Part shown: piece by piece, positions 6,701-15,477 of the stretch
Layout: the number at the start of each line of letters is the position of its first letter
How positions within the stretch are numbered: the stretch's first letter is position 1
Virus record (IMG/VR): IMGVR_UViG_3300021957_000267
Location: 1 to 25,649 of that record
DNA from: a virus
Length of the DNA: 25,649 nt
Reading direction: 5' to 3' (one strand)
Notes under the pieces: generated by a model
What the model was told of the DNA's origin: nothing
The model's database searches: none
What the model saw: only the letters and a program-made list of their open reading frames with translations
Made by a program: the position numbers and the translations under genes

Positions 6701-8936
6701 CTTCTTTTCTACTTAACTCTTTGGTTGCTGTCTCATTAAATATATCAACACCTTCTTTAGAAAGCTTATTTAATTTTTCTAAGTTTTCTTTTATTAAGTT
6801 TTTTGCAATATTAAACGAAGCTAACTGTACAGATTTTGTCCAAGGAGTAAGTAAGTTAAGTCTAAAGAATCCTCGTGCTTGTTTTTTTAACCATTCATTT
6901 TGTAGTCCTTCACCGGTTAAACGATTGGTAGATTCTGCTAACGATTCATCCATTGCCATAAATACTTGATTCATTTCTTTTTGTATTTGTGAATCTGGCA
7001 TGTCATATTTTTTTCTTAACAAAATAGGAATATCTTGTACAAAAATTTTATGTCCTTCTTTTACTCCACTTAGTGCATCTTGAATTGGTTTAGTAACAGA
7101 ACCACTAGTTTTTGTTAGTGGAATCATTGCTTCTGTTAATGATGATACTGTAGCTAACGGTAGATATGCTAATGAGTTAGCAAGTTTCATTGTATCATAT
7201 GCACCTTGTATTCTTTGGCTATCAAAATAATTTACTTGTCCAGTTATAGATTCATATAACTTAGTAATTCTTTTTCTATCTCCTCTAGATAATCCTCTTC
7301 CTCCTCTAGCTTCTCTTAACTCTCTATCCATTGGGTCTAGCCATCTAGCAGCAAATTGATTTGCATTAGATTTTGTGCTAAATCCCGGTAGTAAAAAACT
7401 TTTCTTATGCTGTATAGCATTAGCAGCATTCATGTAGTAAGTTACCACAGTGTTTAAATCATTGGTTAAAAACTTTTCAAAAGCGTTATCGTTTAAATCT
7501 TGAAATGCTCTTGACTGTGTTAATAAAATAGAATGTGAAGAAAACAACTCGTTGTTCTTATTAAGCATATCATTAATAAGATCAGAAGCATCAGCTTTAT
7601 CTTTAACAACGTTTTCACTAATTAATAAATCTGTAAATGTTTCTCTGTTTTCTTCAATTGCTTTTCTGTCCCAGCTTCTTGTAAAATAATTTGGAAGTTT
7701 TCTTTCTTCTTTTATAAGACCTGCTTCAATAGCATCATCAAATATTTTATTAAAAAACCCTCTTAAGTCTTTTGCAACTTGTTGAACATCTTCGCTGTAA
7801 CCTTCAGGTTTATCTCCTCTTAAAATTCTAATAACACCTAATTCGTCTGCTTCTTTAAATGCACCAGCTTTACGTAGTGGGGCAGTAGCTTCATCAAATA
7901 CGCTATGATATTCACCTCTAAGATTTTCTAGTAGTTCACCGTGTCCTAATGCTACACGTTCTCGGGTTAGTCCACCAAAGCCACGACTAAAATCTTCTCG
8001 CATTAAATTACCAAGCTCTCTGGTAATAGGAGAAAATTTTGCTTTTGTATCTAGTATAGACGTAGCCGAACCAATTGTATTTGCTTTTAAAATGTCCCCA
8101 GCTTCTAAAGTTTTTGAAACTTTATCTTGGAAACTTCCCGGCTCAAGTGTTAAATAACCATCTTCTGAATAAAGTCTATTCATTTTACTATAGAAAAGAT
8201 TACCTTTTTGTAAAGCTCCACCAAGTAATCCACCTGTTAAAGTTCCTAACGCAGCAGTTCCTGCTAACTCTGGTGTAGAATATAGTTTTCTTATACCAGT
8301 ATTTAGTTCAGTTGTTTGTCTAAAGTGATTGTCTAGTCCTGTCCATGCTCCTACTTCTGCACCTGTGACTAGAGCTGCTTTCTTAACAGCTTCTTTTCCT
8401 TCTTTTTTAAGTTGACCTGCTATAATACTTTTAGGAATGGTAGGACCTACAAAGTTTTTAGCTACTTGTAACCCTGCTGTTGCAACCCCTTGTCTTGCAG
8501 CTAATGATGCTCCACCTGTTACAGGAGTAAGTAATGCTGCTGTTATAGCAGTGGGGTCAGTGGTAATATCAATAGCTGCATCTTTAACTAACCCAAAGAA
8601 TTGTTTCATGCTTCCTAAATCAGCATTATCAAATTCTTTTCTTAGATAATTATAATCTTGTTTTTGTTGATCGGTAAAGTTAGCACTTTGTGCAGCTCGT
8701 CTCATACCAGAGTATAGATTAAAATCAGAGTCTCTTAGATATTCAAACACATCATCAGAGTTTTCGCCCACAGATTGTAAAAACCTTTCAGAGACTTCTA
8801 AAAACTGTTCATCTTTTTCTAACTCGTCTAAGGTTTTTTTACGACCAGCATAACTTGAACCGATTGTCAAGTTATTTTTAAGAGTGGGAAGACTTCCTTT
8901 AAGAATGCCTACACCTGTTAAAGAAGTTAATGCCAT
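3765..8936 (-). CDS. Giant internal virion protein with ADP-ribosyltransferase-like and transglycosylase domains
   Basis: The 1723-residue product corresponds in position and size class to T7 gp16, the ejected protein that spans the envelope and cuts peptidoglycan. Residues 1-1040 are mostly helical with hydrophobic Gly/Ala stretches (about 125-160 and 220-245). At about 1043-1067 is a 'NPADRINPYTGEPY' / 'EQMDRLGF' linker. Residues 1099-1175 hold a small domain ('YPTIIEQDGKLV' ... 'FDTKEEAEAYADGGW') common in phage polyvalent proteins. Residues about 1220-1480 look like an ADP-ribosyltransferase fold: His-Gly-Thr at 1229-1231, Tyr1257 and Tyr1268 spaced Y-X10-Y, and a terminal strand 'NYVIFDARIIEI' at 1464, where Asn replaces the usual Glu. 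A second 'EQMDRLG' lies at about 1503. Residues 1594-1723 resemble a lysozyme-like transglycosylase, with Glu1596 in 'KIES' and 'GSSATGKYQF' following. Activity of the ADP-ribosyltransferase part is unproven. Confidence 0.85.
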   Translation of the reverse strand: MALTSLTGVGILKGSLPTLKNNLTIGSSYAGRKKTLDELEKDEQFLEVSERFLQSVGENSDDVFEYLRDSDFNLYSGMRRAAQSANFTDQQKQDYNYLRKEFDNADLGSMKQFFGLVKDAAIDITTDPTAITAALLTPVTGGASLAARQGVATAGLQVAKNFVGPTIPKSIIAGQLKKEGKEAVKKAALVTGAEVGAWTGLDNHFRQTTELNTGIRKLYSTPELAGTAALGTLTGGLLGGALQKGNLFYSKMNRLYSEDGYLTLEPGSFQDKVSKTLEAGDILKANTIGSATSILDTKAKFSPITRELGNLMREDFSRGFGGLTRERVALGHGELLENLRGEYHSVFDEATAPLRKAGAFKEADELGVIRILRGDKPEGYSEDVQQVAKDLRGFFNKIFDDAIEAGLIKEERKLPNYFTRSWDRKAIEENRETFTDLLISENVVKDKADASDLINDMLNKNNELFSSHSILLTQSRAFQDLNDNAFEKFLTNDLNTVVTYYMNAANAIQHKKSFLLPGFSTKSNANQFAARWLDPMDRELREARGGRGLSRGDRKRITKLYESITGQVNYFDSQRIQGAYDTMKLANSLAYLPLATVSSLTEAMIPLTKTSGSVTKPIQDALSGVKEGHKIFVQDIPILLRKKYDMPDSQIQKEMNQVFMAMDESLAESTNRLTGEGLQNEWLKKQARGFFRLNLLTPWTKSVQLASFNIAKNLIKENLEKLNKLSKEGVDIFNETATKELSRKEVRNIQLLKSEVFDLGIDIDDGLRWLNSGAKTGFGAERKDGVLTGQLKYEDDFYKSVLQGAGRFVNEVIMPVGRDRARIPIFMTNPKVDILTQFLRYPTVFSNTVLKNYIRSAVNNPTVNGAKLGAFALMATSLALGTNYWRSNEDNRDRIVEEGFEDEDFIKAFQRVGLFGPLEYGLRFKNSIQYTKNPAVSVLSLGGPTVTDTLGLLLGRKGLVETAAGKTPFIGTKGLMNKYIGANPYDDLNIFAKEIDKEAAYALGIKDRPKDRKYTRNYTDFYRSNYVTGGIVEGENKVPYTKENPADRINPYTGEPYQEQMDRLGFDNGGEASGPPKFEKRIARPDPKMFIRDPESGNPQTHRMAWGDIEGQFIAYPTIIEQDGKLVQYDNNTETMKLMKKSGNFKAFDTKEEAEAYADGGWKTDKFNKAYRKEFAFGGLGKLVGKEIVENISKPKPRYSATELDILPLPYSQKKILEDESFKGIEAMHGTPSDFDKFSTEFLMSGEGAMAFGKGLYFTTTEEIAKGYKKNISKSQGIKKLNEEYQDLLDQAEKAKKAGNNKEKQAFLLKAIDKDKELETFKTTPLPDNVGNLYKVNLKTTDKHLLDWDAKMSNQSGGVISAAETAVERLDNRQLTEFIDLYSRYPSWTKDSIDIDREQLVSDAWVTMGDLTGEDFISSINKLLNKGNTSDKKYVEDILEKSGVMGIKYNDGFTRKRKGKKNKNYVIFDARIIEISKKYGIAIPAAAALLKKVDDEARSGNVSSDEQMDRLGLNQGTIFGTIKDTLEKASRVASDTVDKLKTERQEPSPEDTQRVNNFLAKHYDRFKTQYPEMSDVSFEQFKDSAQRLAANVRKIESNNRNAPLGSNLLGSSATGKYQFLRDSVEPAINRTLRRLDPKDKNIFDGIRESKDTSKLNDEAQQLLFYGDIFEKKGSDKHLIPYFLGDEQAGKNVYLYQHHTLASKVPEYNQATIDRTNKLWNSPE

Positions 8937-8939
8937 TAA

Positions 8940-11165
8940 CTATCCTTGAGTATTATATTTTGAACCACGTGTTAATCCTCTGGTGTTTACCACACCTCTT
9001 GGATTTTCAATTCTATATCTATCCCACCATGTTTCAGGAATAACTTCAAAGTCTTCTCTTTTTGCCATTAGAATTGGTCCAGAGTATTGTCTTTTGTTAA
9101 GTTCATTTTCAATTCTATTTCTTAATTGTACACGAACTTTAGGTGTTGCAAATATGTCACTTATTCCCGGTAAAGGAGTTAAGCCAGATGTTCTTCTAGA
9201 ATCTAAAGAAATGTCTGATGGTAGTCCTAACTTAAATGGTAATTGACTGTTACGTCCTACATTTCCCGGCATAGTATTTAATCTTAATGTTAAAAGTTGA
9301 CCATTAGATAAACTTTCTAAATCCATTTGAGATACAAGTTTGTTGGCATTTTTTAAATAGTAACCACCATCTAAAGGCATAGGATTAAAATCTACATCAC
9401 CAATAGAAGGTTCTAGAGTTGTAAGATTTGCACCACTATAAATAGCACCAGATGTAATATCTTCTTCATTTAAACTGATGCCAGAGTCTATAAAAATAGA
9501 ATCAATTTTTGTTTTAAGTTCTTCTCGTTCATCTAAATCTAATTCAAGTTTGTTGCTTGTATCATTAACAACATCTATATATCTATTTCTTAAGGTTACA
9601 ATGTCTTCTTCTCTATTAGCTTTTCTTAATTCATTAATCATTTTTGGAGTATCATCTAATATAGATTCATCAAAGCTTGTGCTTCTATCTGTTAATCTTA
9701 AGTCTATTAAATCTGCTTCTGTCATTCGTGTGGTTGTCATATTATTTTGATCTAAAAATGACAAGACAGCTATTTGAAATTGAATAGGATCATATTTGTT
9801 TTCCCAACCTTTATTATTTTTTGTAAAATAATTTTCTGTCATTGAAGCATATGTACCCATATTTGCTTGATAATTAACATCTGCTAACGCAGCTTTATTT
9901 GCTTTTTTATCTTGAGACAATATTCCACGAAATACTTCAATATAAGTTTGTTTTTGTTGAGATGTTCCAGCAAGAGATTTGTTCTCCTCAAAAATATCTT
10001 TATATGTTATACCAAGACCTTTTGCTTGATTAGGTTGATTATCATTGTCATAAGCATCTGCAACTTTAAATAATCTTGACGGGTCTTCTTCAAAATATTT
10101 TCTTTTGTCATCTGAACTTAAATTTTCATATAAAGTAATTAAGTTTCTTCCAGCATTTTCTTTAAGTTTATCTCGTGTTTGATATTCTTCAGGATTAAAT
10201 TGACCGTCTACAATCATCATATAAGTTCTATTAAGAGCTTGGTCTGATGTTAGTCCGGGATTTTCATCAAGAACTATATTTAAAGCTTCGTGATAAAAAC
10301 CATCTTTTAAACCTCCATACTCTGGAATATTTTTAACAGCATCTCGAAGCAGTGGAGTCCCTTTAAAGTAAAGACCACTTCTATCAATGTCTTTATTTTT
10401 AAATTCTAAAGGAGTATATAAACCTTCAATAACTTGTTGATTTTCAATACTGTCTCTAAAGGTTGATCGGTTTTCTTTAGCTAGTTTTAAATCATTTTGA
10501 AGTTTTAATAAACTTTCATTAGTTGTAACAAGTTCTCCATCCGGAGTTCTTTTAGTTTTAAAGGCTCTGTTCCAAAGATTTCTTAATAATCCCTTTTTAG
10601 TGGGGTCGTCTTTTACAAGGCTTAACGCAGCTTCATATTCAGCTCTTGCTCGTTCATTATATTTTGGAAAAGTTCGTATAGTTGCTCTAGGGTCTACTGA
10701 CAAACGTTCCATGTCTCTTTGTATTTTTTCTCTTTCATCATTAAATGCTGCATACATAGAATTTCTAATTGGCTCTGGCTGCTCGTCTACTTCAGACCAA
10801 GTAACTCGTGCTGCTATAGCTTCATCAGTATTATTAATGACTTTTGCAGCTTCTTCATTTAAAAATGTTTCTGGATTTTCGTTATATCTTTTTAGCCTGT
10901 CTCTTTCATTTTCAAAAGATTTATACTCAGCTTCGTTAATTTGAAAAATTTCATTATATTTTTCTTGCACTTCTGCAGCTCCATCAATAACACTTTGCTT
11001 AAGACTAGTACCAGCTCCCTTTAAACCATCTGCAATAACTTGTATTCCTAGTCCTTTGTATACATCTTTTTTATATGAGTCACCGGTACTAGATAGCAAA
11101 CTTTTGGCTACTTTACTAAAAGTTTCTGACATAGGTTTAAATGGACTTTGTTTAAAATCTGCCAT
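8940..11165 (-). CDS. Internal virion (ejection) protein, T7 gp15-like by position and size
   Basis: The 741-residue product is rich in Glu, Lys, Asn and Asp and predominantly helical, with long charged stretches (for example about 85-120 and 155-180) and no membrane segment or enzymatic motif that I can see. Length (T7 gp15 is 747 residues), helical character and place directly before the transglycosylase-bearing giant protein match T7 gp15, which lines the periplasmic ejection tunnel. This is an analogy, not detected homology. The ATG overlaps the TAA of the preceding gene (TAATG) and has a GGAGAAAGC ribosome site; the next gene starts three bases after its stop. Confidence 0.8.
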   Translation of the reverse strand: MADFKQSPFKPMSETFSKVAKSLLSSTGDSYKKDVYKGLGIQVIADGLKGAGTSLKQSVIDGAAEVQEKYNEIFQINEAEYKSFENERDRLKRYNENPETFLNEEAAKVINNTDEAIAARVTWSEVDEQPEPIRNSMYAAFNDEREKIQRDMERLSVDPRATIRTFPKYNERARAEYEAALSLVKDDPTKKGLLRNLWNRAFKTKRTPDGELVTTNESLLKLQNDLKLAKENRSTFRDSIENQQVIEGLYTPLEFKNKDIDRSGLYFKGTPLLRDAVKNIPEYGGLKDGFYHEALNIVLDENPGLTSDQALNRTYMMIVDGQFNPEEYQTRDKLKENAGRNLITLYENLSSDDKRKYFEEDPSRLFKVADAYDNDNQPNQAKGLGITYKDIFEENKSLAGTSQQKQTYIEVFRGILSQDKKANKAALADVNYQANMGTYASMTENYFTKNNKGWENKYDPIQFQIAVLSFLDQNNMTTTRMTEADLIDLRLTDRSTSFDESILDDTPKMINELRKANREEDIVTLRNRYIDVVNDTSNKLELDLDEREELKTKIDSIFIDSGISLNEEDITSGAIYSGANLTTLEPSIGDVDFNPMPLDGGYYLKNANKLVSQMDLESLSNGQLLTLRLNTMPGNVGRNSQLPFKLGLPSDISLDSRRTSGLTPLPGISDIFATPKVRVQLRNRIENELNKRQYSGPILMAKREDFEVIPETWWDRYRIENPRGVVNTRGLTRGSKYNTQG

Positions 11166-11899
11166 TAGCTTTCTCCTTGACTTAATAAACTTCTAATTTC
11201 TGGACCTTGTTCTTTAACTTTGTCTAGAATGTTTTGTGGTACAACACCACTTTTAATTTTTTCAGGTTCTATTTTTTGTTTCATAGTTCCGTTTTTAATA
11301 TCTTCAAAGACAGTTCTAAATTCATTTACTTGTTGATTAAACTCTTCTTCGTAATCTTCATCATCTAGTTCATCTAAATCATTACTATCTTCAATGTTAT
11401 ATTTAATATTAGCTTCTTCACCAATTGCCATAATAATATACATAACAGGTTCGGCTAACAACATTAAAACATCAGGGTTAAATTTACCCTCTGTAAATTT
11501 TGCATAGAGTGAAACCATTGCGATGTCTGCAACCGGTGCACCGTTAGCTAAAGCCTGTACAATATTTTTCATTGCTTCTGGTTGAAATATTAAACCAACC
11601 ATGTAATCTAATGCATGTTTAGGATTAGCAAACTCTGCAGGTCTTTCCCAAGGATAAGGTTGTTCAGGGTCATTGACTAAACTTTGTCCGGGAATTGCAC
11701 CACCTTGTGAAGATAGATCAACAATTTCATCTAACGCTTCTTGATTAAACCTAGACTCTCCTCTTATTTTTGGTCCAGTATCTGGAGCCATTTCGTCAAT
11801 TGTAAATCCAGCATCTAACCCGTCTACAATAATTTGTCCAGCAGCATCACTAATACTGTCTGAAATAATTGGTCTTGGACCTCTGTTAGGTTTTGCCAT
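11165..11899 (-). CDS. Virion-block protein of unknown function
   Basis: The 244-residue product lies between two likely ejection proteins, coupled to both by TAATG-type overlaps. Residues 1-85 are rich in Gly, Pro and Asp and probably extended. Residues about 88-165 are helical with a hydrophobic stretch ('DVLMLLAEPVMYIIMAIGEE') too interrupted to be a clear membrane helix. Residues 172-190 are strongly acidic ('DLDELDDEDYEEE'), followed by a charged helical tail. No family is recognised with confidence. From its context it may be a virion or ejection-complex component, or an assembly chaperone for the neighbouring proteins. Confidence 0.75.
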   Translation of the reverse strand: MAKPNRGPRPIISDSISDAAGQIIVDGLDAGFTIDEMAPDTGPKIRGESRFNQEALDEIVDLSSQGGAIPGQSLVNDPEQPYPWERPAEFANPKHALDYMVGLIFQPEAMKNIVQALANGAPVADIAMVSLYAKFTEGKFNPDVLMLLAEPVMYIIMAIGEEANIKYNIEDSNDLDELDDEDYEEEFNQQVNEFRTVFEDIKNGTMKQKIEPEKIKSGVVPQNILDKVKEQGPEIRSLLSQGES

Positions 11900-12981
11900 T
11901 ATGTTACCTCTATAGTTTGTTGTTGAAACAGTGGCATGTTACCTGCTTCTGGAGTGTTACTGAATGTAAAATATTTTGAGTAATCATCTGGATTAATATT
12001 TAACTCATTACTATATATACTAATAGGGTCTTTTCGTGCTCCACCTTCTTCTCCAATTCCAGCACCTCCTCTTCCTGTTGGGTCTCCTGCCATTAATGAT
12101 TGAGCATAACCATTTAACATTGTGTTAGCAACTGAAGTTCCGGCTGCTGTTACAAACCCTGTAGTTTTAGGATATTTTTCTGCAAAACTTTGGTTAGCTG
12201 CTGCTTCTGGAAACCCTGCACTGACAATATCTGCACTTGGAACACCATAAGCTGTAGCTGTTTGAGCACTTTGCTGTCTTAAATATGCCATAGTTTCCGG
12301 ACTAGCTCCTGCACTTTTTGCTGCTGCCATTGCAGCTTGTTCTTGACCTAATAATGTAGTTGGAGTTGTTGTAATTGATGCTTGTTGTATAATAGCTTCT
12401 TTTGTTGTTAAGCCACTATCAATAGCACTTTTTATATCAGCTACACTACCTCCTCCAGCATCAGAAACTCTTTGAATTGATTGTTCTAAGTTTAAGTTAT
12501 CTGGGCTTAATTGAACACCTGCTTTAACTTGTGCTTCTGCCATTGCAGTTTGCATTTCTGGAGTGACTCCCATTCTACCGGCTTCAGTTGTAAGACCTGT
12601 AAAGTCTGTAACTGTTGCAGCAGCACTTCCTAATGCTGTACCAACAGCTTTAAAAGGAGTTGCAATAAATTTAGCTGCTGTTCCTGCTGCTCTAGCTACT
12701 GCAGTAGATGTACCAAATAAAGTACCACCTGTAACTGCTTGACTAGCATTCATCATCCATCCAGCAAATGTGCCACTGGCTGCTGTACCTCCAGTAAAAG
12801 CTGCCACAGCAGCACCTCCCGTCACTACGACTGCAGCAGCAATAGCTAATGCTTTAAGTATTTTACTAGAGCTAATCTTTTTAACTACTTTTTTAACTCC
12901 TTTAACAACACCTTTAACTGCTTTTTTAATACCACGTGTTACTTTTTTAAAAGCTTTTTTAATTGATTTAAATAATCCCAT
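11899..12981 (-). CDS. Cationic amphipathic plus hydrophobic internal virion protein, gp14-like candidate
   Basis: The 360-residue product opens with about 40 residues of Lys-rich amphipathic repeats ('MGLFKSIKKAFKKV', 'GIKKAVKGVVKGVKKVVKK'), then an Ala/Val/Gly-rich hydrophobic segment (about 43-72) and further Ala/Gly-rich weakly hydrophobic stretches to about 125. The remainder is Ala/Gln/Ser-rich and helical. A cationic amphipathic N terminus next to hydrophobic helices is what would be expected from a virion protein that inserts into the host envelope during DNA ejection, as T7 gp14 does in the outer membrane. It lies upstream of the gp15- and gp16-like genes, in the same relative order as in T7. 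An AGGATAG ribosome site precedes the ATG. The role is inferred. Confidence 0.8.
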   Translation of the reverse strand: MGLFKSIKKAFKKVTRGIKKAVKGVVKGVKKVVKKISSSKILKALAIAAAVVVTGGAAVAAFTGGTAASGTFAGWMMNASQAVTGGTLFGTSTAVARAAGTAAKFIATPFKAVGTALGSAAATVTDFTGLTTEAGRMGVTPEMQTAMAEAQVKAGVQLSPDNLNLEQSIQRVSDAGGGSVADIKSAIDSGLTTKEAIIQQASITTTPTTLLGQEQAAMAAAKSAGASPETMAYLRQQSAQTATAYGVPSADIVSAGFPEAAANQSFAEKYPKTTGFVTAAGTSVANTMLNGYAQSLMAGDPTGRGGAGIGEEGGARKDPISIYSNELNINPDDYSKYFTFSNTPEAGNMPLFQQQTIEVT

Positions 12982-12985
12982 TATA

Positions 12986-15199
12986 CTATCCTATTATATC
13001 CTCTGTTATAACACCTATTAAATTTTTTAAGTTTCCTAAACTTGAACTATATTTAGAGGGGTCTGAAGCTAGTGCAGTATTTACAAGTTGTGCAATTCTG
13101 CTTCGTTCATTTTCACCAGCTCTAAAATCAAAATCAGCTTGATCTCTTAGTTCCTGCCATAAAAAAGATTGTGCAGTTTGTGACATTGAAAAAGCATTCT
13201 GTGCGTTCTGCATGTTGACTGCGTTCTGAGCAGCAGTGTTAGCTACGTTTGTTTGTCTTCTCCACTGTACGTTAGAAGCTTCAACAGCAGCAACGTTTTG
13301 TGCGTTCCATTGATTCCTTGCAAAGTCTTGATTAGCATTAAACTGATCTACTTGTGTTGCTAACTGAGCATTAAATTTATTTACATCAGCTTCTCTTTGT
13401 GCATCTCTAGCTTCAGCAGCGTTAGCTTGTGTAGCATTAAATTGTGCTGTAGCATTTTGTTGACCTGCGTTAAACTGATTAATCTGAGCATTTAAACTAG
13501 ACATAAACTGATTGGTTTGATTTTCACTTGCAGCATTAAACTGAGCTGCAGCATTTTGAGCAGATTGATTACTTAACAAACGTTGTTGAGTTTGTTGAGA
13601 TTTTAATACGTTAGCTTGTTGCTGATTACTTAGATTAGTTAAATCCATTTGTAAAAAGGCTTGAGCATTTTGTATCTGGGTACGCTGATTAAAGTCTGCT
13701 TCAGCTAAATTAGCTTGAGACATTATTACAGCATCTTGCATAATACCTTGTTGTTCCATACTAGCATCTGTTAATCCTACAGTTTGTAAAAACTTACTGT
13801 TTGCTAATGCTGTTTGTTGGTCAGCACTAAACTGAGCCATGTTAAGCTGGAAGACATTACTTGCATTTGTTAATGCTGTCTGTTGTCCTCTAGCTGCGTT
13901 AGCTTCAGCTTCTTGTGCTTCTATTGTTTTTTGTTGTCCTACACTTTGCTGTATTGCTTGTGCATTAGACTGAGCAATAGGCATTGCTGATTGTATAATA
14001 GCATTGAGCAAAGCATCTCTTCCGACTGTGGATGCGGACATACCACGTTGAGCTAATACAGACTCTACTGCTGCTACAGCAGGTCTAGCCCATGTAGGAA
14101 TCTCACCTTCTTCAATACCTTTTAATAAGCTATCTATTTGATTAGATACTAAAGCTTCTTCTGGTAATCCTTCAATAATACCTCTTTCAGCTTCACTAAA
14201 GTCTGCTAGTCTAGCTTCTAAAGCTTCTGGGTCGTTACCAAGCTCTATAATATCTGCATCACTTAGTCCAGCATTTGCTAATTGTTTCTTAGCCCTTGTA
14301 ACTCTCGCTAAAGAACTACCAACGTTCATTACAGCAGTTGATTGAGCTTCAGGACTTAACGTACCTACAACTCTTTCAGTTAAAGCACCTTCTGGTATTT
14401 CTACATCTGCAGCTTCAATAGTAGGTACACGTTCAACACCTGCAGCTTGTGCAATAGCATCGTCTGATACATCTCCTGTTGCAGCTTCTACTTGTGCATC
14501 TGTGCCAACTGTAGTTGCTGCCATTTGTGCAGCTTGTATTTGTTCTGGTGTTTGAGCTTGTGCAGTTTGGTCTACTGTAGTTACTTGTTCTGGTGCAACA
14601 CGCGGTGCAGGTTGTGCAGTCACTGTAGTAGGTGCTGCCATAGTAGTAACTTTTTGTTCTGGTAAAGGTTGTCCAGTTACAGGGTCAATTCCTGCTTGAA
14701 CAGGAGTTCCTATAACTGCAGCTTCTGGAACTTTACCAGCAGCAGCATCGTCAATAGATTGTCTTAGTGCAAGGTCTTCTGGAGAAGGTGTAGGTGCAGG
14801 TGTAGGTGCTGGGGTTGGCTGTGTAGCCGGTTTAGTTTCTATGTCAAGTCCGGGTCCACCAAATCCGGGACCTCCGGGAGCATTAGGTACTTTAGTAGGC
14901 AGGTCAGGATTATATCCGGGAGTACCGGGAATATTCATATCAAATTTAATATTTCGATTATCCTCTTCTCTTAAAACTTGTGGACTATTATCTTTACTTG
15001 AAAAAGAATCTACAGGATCAGAAGTAATACCTCTGAGTTCTTCTCTAGTTGGTTCATATAACGTATTTCTTACTCCTTGAGGATTTTTAAATACATCTAT
15101 TTGACCGGGAGTTCCTTTTGCATAACCAACCCTACCACCTTGAGTATAGTCTTCTCTAGCTATTCCACCACTTCTTTTTCTATTTCTTCTTTTTGCCAT
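12986..15199 (-). CDS. Large Ala/Gln/Asn-rich virion protein
   Basis: The 737-residue product has a very basic start (MAKRRNRKRSGG), a short 'QGGRVGYAKGT' motif, a Pro/Thr-rich linker with an Ala-Pro-Thr repeat (about 100-150), then a long Ala/Gln-rich region. From about residue 420 to 690 it is nearly all Ala, Gln, Asn, Phe and Thr with a repeated 'QFNA' core (for example 'INQFNAGQQNATAQFNATQ'), which suggests a long polar helical rod or bundle. A motif 'RGMSASTVGRDALLNAII' precedes it. I remember this type of protein as frequent in marine podovirus genomes, usually annotated only as structural. Its place at the head of the ejection-protein block suggests an internal virion or tail component. 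It is followed after 4 bases by the amphipathic protein gene. Confidence 0.8.
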   Translation of the reverse strand: MAKRRNRKRSGGIAREDYTQGGRVGYAKGTPGQIDVFKNPQGVRNTLYEPTREELRGITSDPVDSFSSKDNSPQVLREEDNRNIKFDMNIPGTPGYNPDLPTKVPNAPGGPGFGGPGLDIETKPATQPTPAPTPAPTPSPEDLALRQSIDDAAAGKVPEAAVIGTPVQAGIDPVTGQPLPEQKVTTMAAPTTVTAQPAPRVAPEQVTTVDQTAQAQTPEQIQAAQMAATTVGTDAQVEAATGDVSDDAIAQAAGVERVPTIEAADVEIPEGALTERVVGTLSPEAQSTAVMNVGSSLARVTRAKKQLANAGLSDADIIELGNDPEALEARLADFSEAERGIIEGLPEEALVSNQIDSLLKGIEEGEIPTWARPAVAAVESVLAQRGMSASTVGRDALLNAIIQSAMPIAQSNAQAIQQSVGQQKTIEAQEAEANAARGQQTALTNASNVFQLNMAQFSADQQTALANSKFLQTVGLTDASMEQQGIMQDAVIMSQANLAEADFNQRTQIQNAQAFLQMDLTNLSNQQQANVLKSQQTQQRLLSNQSAQNAAAQFNAASENQTNQFMSSLNAQINQFNAGQQNATAQFNATQANAAEARDAQREADVNKFNAQLATQVDQFNANQDFARNQWNAQNVAAVEASNVQWRRQTNVANTAAQNAVNMQNAQNAFSMSQTAQSFLWQELRDQADFDFRAGENERSRIAQLVNTALASDPSKYSSSLGNLKNLIGVITEDIIG

Positions 15200-15221
15200 T
15201 ATTAAATCCTATATACCTATT

Positions 15222-15467
15222 TTACTTAACTTCAAAGAGTTTGTCAACCTTTTCATGTAACTTTTCCATTCTTTCCATTAAGAGATTAAAATCATCTTTT
15301 AGTTCTAGTTTTGTGACATACTCTTTCGCAATCTCTTCACGTGTTTTATTGATGAGTATGTCTTGTCTTTTAAGCTCTGAAGAGTTTTGTCTAATCTGAA
15401 ACCAGATTGGAGCAAGTATCAAAGTTATGAGAACATTCCAAACAATGTAAGGTGACACCATTTCCAT
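15222..15467 (-). CDS. Small protein with N-terminal membrane helix and coiled coil
   Basis: The 81-residue product has one hydrophobic helix at about 6-24 ('YIVWNVLITLILAPIWF') and a charged coiled coil from about 28 to 79 with a heptad-like pattern ('LMERMEKLHEKVDKL'). The topology is that of an inner-membrane spanin (Rz-like) or a small membrane-anchored trimer. A motif close to 'TREEIAKEYVTK' occurs, in my memory, in many phage proteins of this size with unknown function. No outer-membrane spanin partner with a lipobox is seen beside it, and it lies far from the holin candidates, so the spanin idea is weak. Confidence 0.7.
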   Translation of the reverse strand: MEMVSPYIVWNVLITLILAPIWFQIRQNSSELKRQDILINKTREEIAKEYVTKLELKDDFNLLMERMEKLHEKVDKLFEVK

Positions 15468-15477
15468 GTTATATTAT

